From Acidimicrobiales bacterium (GTDB taxonomy: Bacteria > Actinomycetota > Acidimicrobiia > Acidimicrobiales > SZUA-35), in contig JAHECQ010000189.1 in NCBI GenBank assembly GCA_024641625.1, positions 1 through 7,556 of the forward strand: a DNA stretch of 7,556 nt. Direction: 5' to 3'. Position numbers and translations under genes: made by a program. This document shows, piece after piece, positions 1-7,556 of the stretch. Each line of letters begins with the position of its first letter. Positions within the stretch are counted from its first letter, which is position 1. The notes beneath the pieces are model-generated. The model did not search any database. It had not been told where the DNA came from and saw nothing but the letters and a program-made list of their open reading frames with translations.

Positions 1-1588
<1,588 letters not shown>

Positions 1589-1608
1589 GCTTTCTCTGGG
1601 TGGGCGGG

Positions 1609-2403
1609 TCAGGCCGGGAGGTCGACGATGCCGGCGAGGATGGCGATCGGGAAGCTGATGTTGCCGATCAGAATGACCAGGGCGAGCCCGGCTGCGAAGC
1701 CCTTGCGGAGCTTGTTGTACGTGGGATTGTTGATACCGAGACTCTGGAACATGCTGTAGGCACCGTGGAAGATGTGGATGCACAACGCCACGTTGCAGAC
1801 GATGTAGACGAGGGCGATACCCGGCCGTGACATCGAATGCACGAGGTTCTCGTACACCCGACCGCGCTCCCAGTCCTTCGAGGCCACGCCCCCACCCCAC
1901 GTGAGGTCGGCCAGGTGGAAGAACAGGTACAGCAGGATGATCGGGCCGGTCCAGCGCATCGAGCGGGAGGCGAAGTTTGCGGCCACCCAGTCCCGCTTCG
2001 ACTCGTAGCGGTTGTTCGAGGCCTGGTTCATTCGACTGAGACTGATGGCCGAGTGCAGGTGGAGGCCGAAGGCGCCAATGAGGCCGAAACGGAGGAGCCA
2101 CAGGAACCAGGTACGGGGCAGCAGTGGCACGAGCAGATCGCGGAGGAACTCGCCGTAGATATTGATGTCGTAGTCGGTGACGTAGTTGCCCTCGGGGCTC
2201 AGGTGCTGGACCTCGCCCAGGTAGATCTTGAGGTTGCCGATCATGTGGAAGACGACGAAGCCGAGCAGCATGATGCCGGTCAGTGCCATCACCCACTTCT
2301 TCCCGACAGCCGTTTGGTAGAGGTTGAGCGGGAACGGCAGCTCTTTCTGCTTCTTGCGAAGCGGCGCATCAGCTGCGTTCTTGGCCAGGGTCGGTGCGGC
2401 CAC
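1609..2403 (-). CDS. sdhC: Succinate dehydrogenase cytochrome b subunit SdhC, b558 family
   Basis: This is the membrane anchor of complex II; it carries heme and hands electrons from SdhB to the quinone, probably menaquinone. The 264-residue protein has a charged N-terminal tail with RKKQK at 16-20. About five hydrophobic helices follow, near 36-58, 98-122, 150-170, 195-218 and 237-260. Histidines lie in the right helices to bind two hemes: His53, His115 or His117, His163, and His210 or His213. The five-helix, single-subunit, di-heme plan is the type B anchor known from Bacillus SdhC and Wolinella FrdC, and explains why no separate sdhD is present. The start is GTG with a strong GGAGG six bases upstream. 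It is the first gene of the sdhC-sdhA unit; sdhB is expected after sdhA. Which of the paired histidines bind heme is inferred by helix position, not by alignment. Confidence 0.95.
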   Translation of the reverse strand: MAAPTLAKNAADAPLRKKQKELPFPLNLYQTAVGKKWVMALTGIMLLGFVVFHMIGNLKIYLGEVQHLSPEGNYVTDYDINIYGEFLRDLLVPLLPRTWFLWLLRFGLIGAFGLHLHSAISLSRMNQASNNRYESKRDWVAANFASRSMRWTGPIILLYLFFHLADLTWGGGVASKDWERGRVYENLVHSMSRPGIALVYIVCNVALCIHIFHGAYSMFQSLGINNPTYNKLRKGFAAGLALVILIGNISFPIAILAGIVDLPA

Positions 2404-2409
2404 CGGATA

Positions 2410-2414
2410 CCTCC
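2410..2414 (-). promoter_or_regulatory. Strong Shine-Dalgarno site of sdhC
   Basis: Read on the minus strand, this is GGAGG, six bases before the GTG at 2403. It decides the sdhC start and shows that sdhC is translated from a leadered mRNA, unlike the two genes sharing the divergent promoter region at 4740-4856. Confidence 0.8.
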
Positions 2415-2481
2415 GAAGGAATAGACGACTGTCAGTGGAGCGAACGCCGGTCCGAACCGTTCTCGATCGGACCGGGCGGTG

Positions 2482-2498
2482 CGTGACGTGGAATCACG
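2482..2498. promoter_or_regulatory. Small dyad upstream of sdhC, possible operator
   Basis: CGTGA and TCACG form a perfect 5-base inverted repeat around a 7-base spacer, about 80-95 bases upstream of the sdhC start, in the 188-base gap after the GH2 gene. The half-sites resemble those of CRP-type regulators (TGTGA-N6-TCACA), but the outer base differs and the spacer is one base too long. It could be chance in GC-rich DNA. A TACCGT at 2515-2520 (minus strand) could serve as a -10 box for sdhC but has no convincing -35. Nothing else in this gap is recognisable. Confidence 0.2.
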
Positions 2499-2553
2499 AG
2501 CACGAACAGGCGAAACGGTAGCGGCCAGAAGGCGATTCGACCCAACCGGCTCC

Positions 2554-2574
2554 CACCCGTCTCGAACCCGGGTG
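2554..2574 (-). terminator. Weak hairpin after the GH2 gene, doubtful terminator
   Basis: CACCCG and CGGGTG form a perfect 6-base stem with a 9-base loop, beginning 17 bases past the GH2 stop codon. There is no T-run after it on the minus strand, so a classical intrinsic terminator is unlikely. It might attenuate read-through from the GH2 gene into sdhC or be fortuitous. Confidence 0.2.
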
Positions 2575-2591
2575 TCGGCCGTCGGCCCTCC

Positions 2592-4739
2592 TCATCGTGC
2601 GAGAGGATTCCCTGCTTGCGGGCTCATCGCCTCGGCTGATGGAATCACCACTGTCTGGTATCGGTTGGTGGCGACCTCCTCGGCGGTCAGCAGATGTAGG
2701 TCGAGCATCAAGGAGCCCTGGAGTTCGGGCACGACGAATTCGAAGGTGCCGACGTGTTCGCAACCGTTTGCCGGCAATGTCCCGTCCCATTCGCGCTCGA
2801 TGCTCCATGACCCGCAGCGGGCCGTAGCTCGTACCCGCACGCCGCCGAGCGGACGGTTGAGGTCGCTGATGACGTGGATGTCGAAGCGAAGAACGTGCCC
2901 GGGCGCGGTGATCGGTGGGGGGAGGTCCGCCACGACGATGACCGGCCGGCAGGCATCGAGCACGGCGTTGTAGGCCGGCTTGCGTCGGCGGTCGAAGCCG
3001 AGGACGCCGAAGCCGCCCGCCGGCTCGGCGTCGGCCAGCGCGGTCAGGCAGAATCCGCCGGCCGGATTGAACTTGAGTCGGCGGATCATCTCGATGTGCT
3101 GACGCAGGAGATCGGCTTGATAGGCCTGCGTCGCCGCCGCCCAGGATCGGCCGTCGGCGTAGGCCGTGCGCGGGAGGTAGCGATCGAAGGCACCGCGCTG
3201 CGCTGTCGACCAGGTGGGCTCGTCGTCCTCCCAGTCCTCGAGGATCACCGATTGGCTCCCGAATCCGCCGGGGAATGCGGCCAGTCTGGGCCATTGGCGA
3301 ACCACATCGGGGAGGTCCTCGACCACGCCCGAGTGCCAGCCGAGCCAGAGGTGCGCGTCTGACGCGGCAGGGTCGATGACCGACGGAAGGCTCCCTGATC
3401 TGGTGATCACCGGCCGACTGGGGTCGGCGGCGACGAGCTCTCGACGAAGCATCGGATCGAGTACCGATCGATTCCAGCTGGGGAGGAGGTGACGCCCGAT
3501 GCGGCGGGCAGCCGGTGCCGCCTCGATTCCGTTGGGCATGGGCACCGGCAGCGGCGGTCCGTTGGGCTCGTCGTGCGCGCACCACACGACGATCGACGGA
3601 TGGTGACCCAGGAGATCGACGGCCGAACGAGCGATCGCCCGCGCTGTCTTGCGGACACTCGTGGCGTAGCCGCCGACCAGGGGAAGGTCTTGCCAGACGA
3701 GGAGACCGAGACGGTCGGCCGCTTCGTAGAGCTCGGGGCGGGCAACGTGGCCTTTGACGCGGACGAAGTCGAGACCGGCTTCGACCACTGCTCGCAGATC
3801 GTCCGAGATGACCGCAAGGTCCATGGTGGCCAGGAAGGGATCCTGTGGGCCGATGACGATGCCCTTGAGGAAGCGGCGTTCGCCGTTGATCCGCAGATGC
3901 ATCGAACGCTCGGCGACGTGGCGGAGTCCCGTTCGCCAGTGCTGTCGGTCGCTCACCGTGTTGTCGGTCGTGCGGACGGCCACGGCTACTTCGTACAAGG
4001 GTTGGTCACCGAGGCTGTACGGCCACCACAGCGATGGCCGCTCGATGGTGACCGTCCACTCGATGCGGTTCTCCCCCTGGGCCAGCGAGTGGATGGATGC
4101 CCCACCGGCGGCAGCTTCGCCGTCGGGTCCGGTGACCGAGGTGTCGATCCGATGATCGCCGGCGTGTTCGGCGTCGAGCACCAGACGTATGCGCAGTTCG
4201 GCGCGATCGGTCGATGCCGAGGTGCACACCAGTCGGCTGAACAAGATGGCGACCGGTCCGGTTTGTTCGATTCTGACCGGACGCCAGATGCCGCCGGGGT
4301 TGCCGGGCGGAGCCAGCGGACCACTCTGGAGCGAGCCGGTGATGGATGTCTTCGGTCGCGTGTCGTCCGGTGGCGGACAGGCGACCTCGATGGCGAGCAG
4401 ATGATCGCGCTGACGCCGAAGCAGTTCCGAGATCTCGAATTGGTGAGGAACGAAGTAGCCGTCGGTGTCGCCGAGGTAGTTGCCGTCGAACCAGACCTCC
4501 GAGTGCGCCATCACCCCATCGAGGCAGAGCCAGGATCGCTTGCCCTCCTCCGGGCCCCGGGTGCTGAACCGGCGTCGGTGCAGCACCGCTTGGTCGTTGT
4601 GTTCGAATGCCGGGAGAGCGCGCCAGTGTCCCGGCACCTCGAGTGTGGCCCAGGTGCTGTCGTCGAGATCAGGGTCGGCGCCCGAGCGATTGAGCTCGGC
4701 GTCGAGGGGTGCTGCCTTCCACGGGCCCGAGAGGTCCAC
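2592..4739 (-). CDS. Glycoside hydrolase family 2 protein with an altered active site
   Basis: This is a 715-residue protein with full GH2 (beta-mannosidase/beta-galactosidase-like) architecture. An N-terminal jelly-roll sugar-binding domain spans about 1-165 (LSGPWK at 3-8, PGHWR at 36-40, GGIWRPV at 149-155). An Ig-like domain spans about 175-270 (WWPYSLGDQPLYEV near 238-251). A TIM barrel covers about 275-590 (LGLLVWQDLPL at 344-354; PSIVVWCAHDEP at 381-392), and a C-terminal Ig-like domain about 600-690. The acid/base Glu is present as Glu391, but the usual Asn before it is Asp390. The nucleophile motif, normally SE(F/Y)GxQ, reads GGFGSQ at 491-496, so Gly492 replaces the nucleophile Glu. 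There is no signal peptide or membrane segment, so it should be cytoplasmic. The GTG start is fixed by an in-frame TAG four codons upstream. No transporter or sugar regulator is nearby and the substrate is unknown. Family assignment is firm; hydrolytic activity is doubtful. Confidence 0.88.
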   Translation of the reverse strand: MDLSGPWKAAPLDAELNRSGADPDLDDSTWATLEVPGHWRALPAFEHNDQAVLHRRRFSTRGPEEGKRSWLCLDGVMAHSEVWFDGNYLGDTDGYFVPHQFEISELLRRQRDHLLAIEVACPPPDDTRPKTSITGSLQSGPLAPPGNPGGIWRPVRIEQTGPVAILFSRLVCTSASTDRAELRIRLVLDAEHAGDHRIDTSVTGPDGEAAAGGASIHSLAQGENRIEWTVTIERPSLWWPYSLGDQPLYEVAVAVRTTDNTVSDRQHWRTGLRHVAERSMHLRINGERRFLKGIVIGPQDPFLATMDLAVISDDLRAVVEAGLDFVRVKGHVARPELYEAADRLGLLVWQDLPLVGGYATSVRKTARAIARSAVDLLGHHPSIVVWCAHDEPNGPPLPVPMPNGIEAAPAARRIGRHLLPSWNRSVLDPMLRRELVAADPSRPVITRSGSLPSVIDPAASDAHLWLGWHSGVVEDLPDVVRQWPRLAAFPGGFGSQSVILEDWEDDEPTWSTAQRGAFDRYLPRTAYADGRSWAAATQAYQADLLRQHIEMIRRLKFNPAGGFCLTALADAEPAGGFGVLGFDRRRKPAYNAVLDACRPVIVVADLPPPITAPGHVLRFDIHVISDLNRPLGGVRVRATARCGSWSIEREWDGTLPANGCEHVGTFEFVVPELQGSLMLDLHLLTAEEVATNRYQTVVIPSAEAMSPQAGNPLAR

Positions 4740-4745
4740 GGTCGA

Positions 4746-4751
4746 ACCCTA
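4746..4751 (-). promoter_or_regulatory. -10 box of a probable leaderless promoter for the GH2 gene
   Basis: On the minus strand this reads TAGGGT (pattern TANNNT), with six bases between it and the GTG at 4739, so transcription would begin at or next to the start codon. No convincing -35 hexamer is seen. The AGGG within the box could alternatively be a weak Shine-Dalgarno site seven bases from the GTG; the in-frame TAG overlapping the box shows it lies outside the coding region. Confidence 0.5.
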
Positions 4752-4843
4752 GCTTGCCCACGCTGGGTCGGTTGGACGATGCAGGGTGGTCGCTCGTCGG
4801 ATGGGGCCCCACGCCTGAGGGGCATCGAGCACCCGATCCCGGG

Positions 4844-4849
4844 TAGGGT
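4844..4849 (+). promoter_or_regulatory. -10 box of a probable leaderless promoter for the AAA+ ATPase gene
   Basis: TAGGGT is followed after seven bases by the GTG at 4857, the spacing expected when the start codon is at or next to the first base of the mRNA. It is the same hexamer as the divergent promoter, facing away from it with 92 bases between. A GCCCC/GGGGC inverted repeat at 4806-4823 covers the place where a -35 element or operator would lie. The AGGG could instead be a weak ribosome binding site eight bases from the GTG. Confidence 0.5.
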
Positions 4850-4856
4850 CACTTGC

Positions 4857-6299
4857 GTGACTCAACCTGCGGCCTCGGAACTCAGCCCCACCCCGCCCGC
4901 CGAACTGCCACGGGACCTCGGCAGCCTGAAGGCATCCGGGTGGCTCTCGCGCAGCATCAAGGACGAGCTTCGCCAGAACGCGATCGTTCGAATCCGGGCA
5001 GGCGACGACCTGTTCCCTGGCGTGATGGGCTACGAAAACACGGTCATCCCCCAGCTCGAGCATGCCGTGCTGGCGGGTCATGACGTGGTGTTCCTGGGTG
5101 AGCGAGGTCAGGCGAAGACACGACTCATCCGGTCGCTCACCAAGCTGTTGGACGAATGGATGCCGATCATCGCCGGCTCGGAGATCAACGACGATCCCTA
5201 TCACCCGGTGTCCCGCATGGCCCGTGAGCTCGTCGCCGAGCACGGTGACGCCACCCCCATCGCCTGGGTCCATCGTGACGATCGCTACGGCGAGAAGCTG
5301 GCAACGCCCGACACATCGATCGCCGACCTCATCGGTGAAGTCGACCCGATCAAGGTGGCCGAGGGCCGTTACCTGTCCGACGAGCTGACCTTGCACTACG
5401 GACTCGTTCCTCGCACCAATCGTGGGGTGTTCGCCATCAATGAGCTCCCCGATCTCGCCGAACGGATCCAGGTGGGTCTGTTGAACGTGCTCGAGGAGCG
5501 CGACGTCCAGATCCGCGGCTACAAGGTCCGGCTTCCGCTCGATGTGCTCCTGGTGGCCTCGGCCAATCCCGAGGACTACACCAACCGTGGGCGCATGATC
5601 ACGCCGCTCAAGGATCGGTTCGGCGCCCAGATCCGGACCCACTACCCCTTCGAGATTGCGACCGAGATCGCCATCGCCAATCAAGAGGCGCACATCCCCA
5701 CCGATGGCCCCGAGATTCACATCCCCGAGTTCATGGCCGAACTCGTCGCCACCTTCTCCCATGCCGCCCGCGAGAGTTCCCACGTGAACCAGCGCTCGGG
5801 TGTCTCGGTGCGTCTCACGGTGTCCAACCTCGAAACGTTGGCTGCCGCGGCCACTCGTCGGGCCCTTCGCCTGGGCGAGGACGTCGTGGTACCGAGGGTC
5901 TCCGATCTCGACGCGCTCATCGCCTCGACGTCGGGCAAGATCGAGATCGAGGCACTCGAAGAGGGTCGTGATGCGCAGGTCATCGATCATCTGCTCCGAA
6001 CGGCCGTCCTGACGGTGTTCAAGGGCCGGGTATCGATCGAGGGCGTTCGCCAGGTCGTCGACTCCTTCGACGATGATCTGGTGGCCAGCACCGGAGACGA
6101 CGTGCCGGTCAGCGAGTACATGGCGCTGCTGGCCGCGCTCCCCGCAATGGCCGCCCCGGTGGCCGAGTTGTTGGGCGACGATCTCTCGCCGGCCTCACAG
6201 GCATCGGCGGTGGAGTTCATTCTCGAAGGTCTGCACCTGTCGAAGCGACTGAACAAGGACGCCGTCGGCAACCGTTCGGCCTATCGGGCCCGGGCCTGA
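4857..6299 (+). CDS. MoxR/ChlI-like AAA+ ATPase (often annotated magnesium chelatase)
   Basis: This is a 480-residue cytoplasmic AAA+ ATPase of the magnesium-chelatase/MoxR group. After a proline-rich N-terminal stretch come Walker A GERGQAKT (81-88), an insert of about 100 residues, Walker B VFAINE (191-196), sensor 1 in SANPED (Asn237), and a likely arginine finger in LKDRFG (Arg254). SGVSVRL (314-320) is in the sensor 2 area, followed by a helical C-terminal part. Walker B has Asn195 where many AAA+ proteins have Asp; I recall INELPDL as usual in this subgroup, so it need not mean loss of activity. Such ATPases act as chaperones or remodellers, usually with a VWA-domain partner encoded alongside, but none is adjacent here. 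True chlorophyll-pathway chelatase is unlikely, as no tetrapyrrole genes are present. The reading frame stays open upstream to about 3489, but that part is antisense to the GH2 gene. GTG 4857 is chosen because it follows the promoter box and begins the recognisable protein. Confidence 0.9.
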   Translation: MTQPAASELSPTPPAELPRDLGSLKASGWLSRSIKDELRQNAIVRIRAGDDLFPGVMGYENTVIPQLEHAVLAGHDVVFLGERGQAKTRLIRSLTKLLDEWMPIIAGSEINDDPYHPVSRMARELVAEHGDATPIAWVHRDDRYGEKLATPDTSIADLIGEVDPIKVAEGRYLSDELTLHYGLVPRTNRGVFAINELPDLAERIQVGLLNVLEERDVQIRGYKVRLPLDVLLVASANPEDYTNRGRMITPLKDRFGAQIRTHYPFEIATEIAIANQEAHIPTDGPEIHIPEFMAELVATFSHAARESSHVNQRSGVSVRLTVSNLETLAAAATRRALRLGEDVVVPRVSDLDALIASTSGKIEIEALEEGRDAQVIDHLLRTAVLTVFKGRVSIEGVRQVVDSFDDDLVASTGDDVPVSEYMALLAALPAMAAPVAELLGDDLSPASQASAVEFILEGLHLSKRLNKDAVGNRSAYRARA

Positions 6300-6301
6300 C
6301 C

Positions 6302-6363
6302 AAACCCCAACCGTGTGCAGCCAGCCCCGCTGGGCGGGGCGGAACTGCACACGGTTGAGGTTT
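6302..6363. terminator. Two-tier bidirectional terminator between convergent genes
   Basis: The arms 6302-6320 and 6345-6363 pair over 19 positions with one C/A mismatch (6307/6358); the inner 13 pairs, from CAACCG outward of GTGTGCAG, are perfect. Inside the loop sits a second perfect stem, GCCCCGC / GCGGGGC (6324-6330 and 6334-6340), with a TGG loop. The A-rich left end and T-rich right end (TTTT at 6361-6364) give each strand a short T-run at the far edge of the hairpin. It starts three bases past the ATPase stop and lies about 100 bases past the protease stop, so it can end transcription from both sides. Nothing further is recognised in the rest of the gap (6364-6464). Confidence 0.85.
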
Positions 6364-6464
6364 TGGGAACCAACACCGGCTCGAGCGGTTGTTCCGCTGG
6401 GTGCAGGATCGTCGGCTGGGCGGCGGTTGGGCGCAGCAGGGTGAGGCAGAGACGGTCCTTGGGT

Positions 6465-7556
6465 TCAGCCCAGTGTGGCCGTCAATGTCTGTTGCTGGCC
6501 CCCACGCTCGATCAGGATGGCGACGTTCTCCCCGGGGAATTTCGACTGGATGAGGCCTGCGAGTTCGGCGAACTCGTTGACCGGGGCACCATCGACGGTG
6601 AGTACCTGGTCGCCGGCCCGCAGACCGGCCGCCTCGGCGGCACTCCCCGCGGTGACCTCACCGATCTCGACGCCCACTTGGTTGTCGTCCTGATTGGGAG
6701 GGGCGACGCCGAGGAAGCCGGGGTCGAGCGGTTCGCCAGAGCGGATGCGGCCGGCGACGTCCACCGCCACGTTGATCGGTATCGCAAAACCGATGCCGGC
6801 GTTGGTGCTGCTTGCGCCATCGGTACGGATGCTTGCGTTGATGCCGATCACCTGACCTTGGGCGTTGGCCAGGGCACCACCCGAGTTGCCTGGATTGATG
6901 GGAGCGTCGGTTTGGATCATCGCGCTGTAGCCACGTCCGACATTGGGCACCGGGCGGTTGAGGGCCGAAACGATGCCGGCGGTGACGGTCTGCTGCAACT
7001 GGAAGGGGCTGCCGATGGCGACGGCCGTCTGGCCGACCTTCAAGTCGGCGTCGGTCGCGAGCTGCGCAATGGGCAGACCCGCATCTCGGCCCACGTCGAG
7101 CACGGCAATGTCGTTTCGGGGGTCGGTACCGATCAGGTCGGCGTCGAGGGTGCGGCCGTCGGCCGTCCGCACCCTGATGGTAGTTGCGCCCTCGATCACA
7201 TGGTTGTTGGTGAGGATGTAGCCGTCGTCGTAGACCACGCCCGATCCGAGACCGAGCTGTGATTCCACCTGAACGACCGAGGGTCCGAGCAGCGCGGCAA
7301 CGCCCGAGACGTCGCTGCCTCCTCCGAGGCCTACCGGAGCGACGGATCCTGTCTCGGCCGGAGGTGCAGTGACGGAGGAGGTGTCGTTGCGAGTGGCCAG
7401 TGTGCCCAGCCCGAAACTGGCGGCCGACAGCGCGGAACCGGCAAGGAAGGCCAGCACCGGCGTGCTACGACGGCCGTGCGCCGGAGCCGCGTCCCGCGCG
7501 TTCGTTTCGGGGAGGCCGGGCTGGGTGGAGAGGCTGGGCGGGGTGGTGGGGCCGGG
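6465..7556 (-). CDS. htrA: HtrA/DegP-family serine protease with PDZ domain (5' end off the right edge)
   Basis: This is a membrane-anchored, trypsin-like protease for protein quality control outside the cytoplasmic membrane. The visible 363 residues are counted from the first whole codon at the right edge. They start with a proline-rich cytoplasmic tail (1-28), then Arg29-Arg30, then one hydrophobic anchor at about 33-54. A low-complexity linker follows, then the protease domain from about 80 to 265. The triad is complete: His119 in TNNHV, Asp149 in DPRNDIAVL, and Ser225 in GNSGGAL. A single PDZ domain covers about 278-363, with its ligand loop at FLGV. A GTG at 7457 would give a 330-residue protein but would cut off the arginine pair and tail. 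The frame is open to the edge, and actinobacterial HtrA proteins usually carry such a tail, so I treat the gene as 5'-partial. Several HtrA paralogues occur per genome, so the symbol denotes the family only. Confidence 0.94.
   Translation of the reverse strand, partial: PGPTTPPSLSTQPGLPETNARDAAPAHGRRSTPVLAFLAGSALSAASFGLGTLATRNDTSSVTAPPAETGSVAPVGLGGGSDVSGVAALLGPSVVQVESQLGLGSGVVYDDGYILTNNHVIEGATTIRVRTADGRTLDADLIGTDPRNDIAVLDVGRDAGLPIAQLATDADLKVGQTAVAIGSPFQLQQTVTAGIVSALNRPVPNVGRGYSAMIQTDAPINPGNSGGALANAQGQVIGINASIRTDGASSTNAGIGFAIPINVAVDVAGRIRSGEPLDPGFLGVAPPNQDDNQVGVEIGEVTAGSAAEAAGLRAGDQVLTVDGAPVNEFAELAGLIQSKFPGENVAILIERGGQQQTLTATLG

Noticed and set aside
2554..2574. GGTTCGAGAC on the minus strand looks like a tRNA T-loop.
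   Set aside because: The flanking bases do not form a 5-base T-stem in register, and the bases upstream on that strand are the end of the GH2 coding region, leaving no room for the other tRNA arms.
2574..2587. Tandem GTCGGCC repeat near the GH2 stop codon.
   Set aside because: Two 7-base copies in GC-rich DNA are easily due to chance, and nothing else suggests a repeat element or attachment site.
2494..3585. A 363-codon minus-strand frame overlapping the 3' part of the GH2 gene.
   Set aside because: It is Arg/Pro/Ser-rich with no motifs, overlaps the GH2 frame for most of its length, and is an out-of-frame shadow.
3489..4856. A plus-strand reading frame open from 3489 that continues into the ATPase and would give a 936-residue fusion protein.
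   Set aside because: The first 456 codons are exactly antisense to the GH2 gene, which has clear domain motifs. Recognisable ATPase sequence starts only after GTG 4857. This is the stop-poor antisense frame of GC-rich coding DNA.
5430..5446. Asn instead of Asp in the Walker B motif of the ATPase, at first taken as a loss of ATPase activity.
   Set aside because: The catalytic Glu196 is kept, and INELPDL is, as far as I recall, the normal form in this magnesium-chelatase-like subgroup.
6315..7262. A 315-codon plus-strand open frame opposite the protease gene.
   Set aside because: It starts within the terminator hairpin and is antisense to a protease with a complete catalytic triad and PDZ domain.

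Overview
The window is high-GC, densely coded bacterial DNA that looks like ordinary chromosome from an actinobacterium-type organism. The support is its GC-rich codon use, GTG at all four visible gene starts, TANNNT boxes placed as in leaderless actinobacterial promoters, and a succinate dehydrogenase with a single b558-type cytochrome subunit. Acidimicrobiia is my best guess at class level, but this is an impression from protein style and no search was run. I see no mobile element, CRISPR array, tRNA or rRNA.

Layout from left to right. The left 2.4 kb holds the start of a minus-strand succinate dehydrogenase operon: sdhC (di-heme cytochrome b anchor), then, 20 bases further on, sdhA (flavoprotein), which runs off the left edge. 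The iron-sulfur gene sdhB would be expected beyond it. Upstream of sdhC, in the same direction and after a 188-base gap, lies a cytoplasmic glycoside hydrolase family 2 (GH2) protein of 715 residues. Its GH2 architecture is intact, but the site where the catalytic nucleophile Glu normally sits reads Gly.

A 117-base divergent intergenic region separates the GH2 gene from a plus-strand MoxR/ChlI-like AAA+ ATPase. Both divergent genes carry the same hexamer, TAGGGT, 6 or 7 bases before a GTG start, which is the leaderless-mRNA arrangement. The ATPase converges on a minus-strand HtrA-like serine protease (trypsin-like domain plus PDZ) whose N-terminus lies off the right edge. Between their stop codons is a strong two-tier inverted repeat, most simply a shared bidirectional terminator.

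Functionally the genes look like separate units: respiratory complex II, an orphan carbohydrate-active or pseudo-enzyme protein, a chaperone-type AAA+ ATPase without its usual von Willebrand factor A (VWA) partner next door, and envelope protein quality control. I do not see a new multigene system. The points most worth checking are the altered GH2 active site, the matched pair of leaderless promoters, and the nested terminator.
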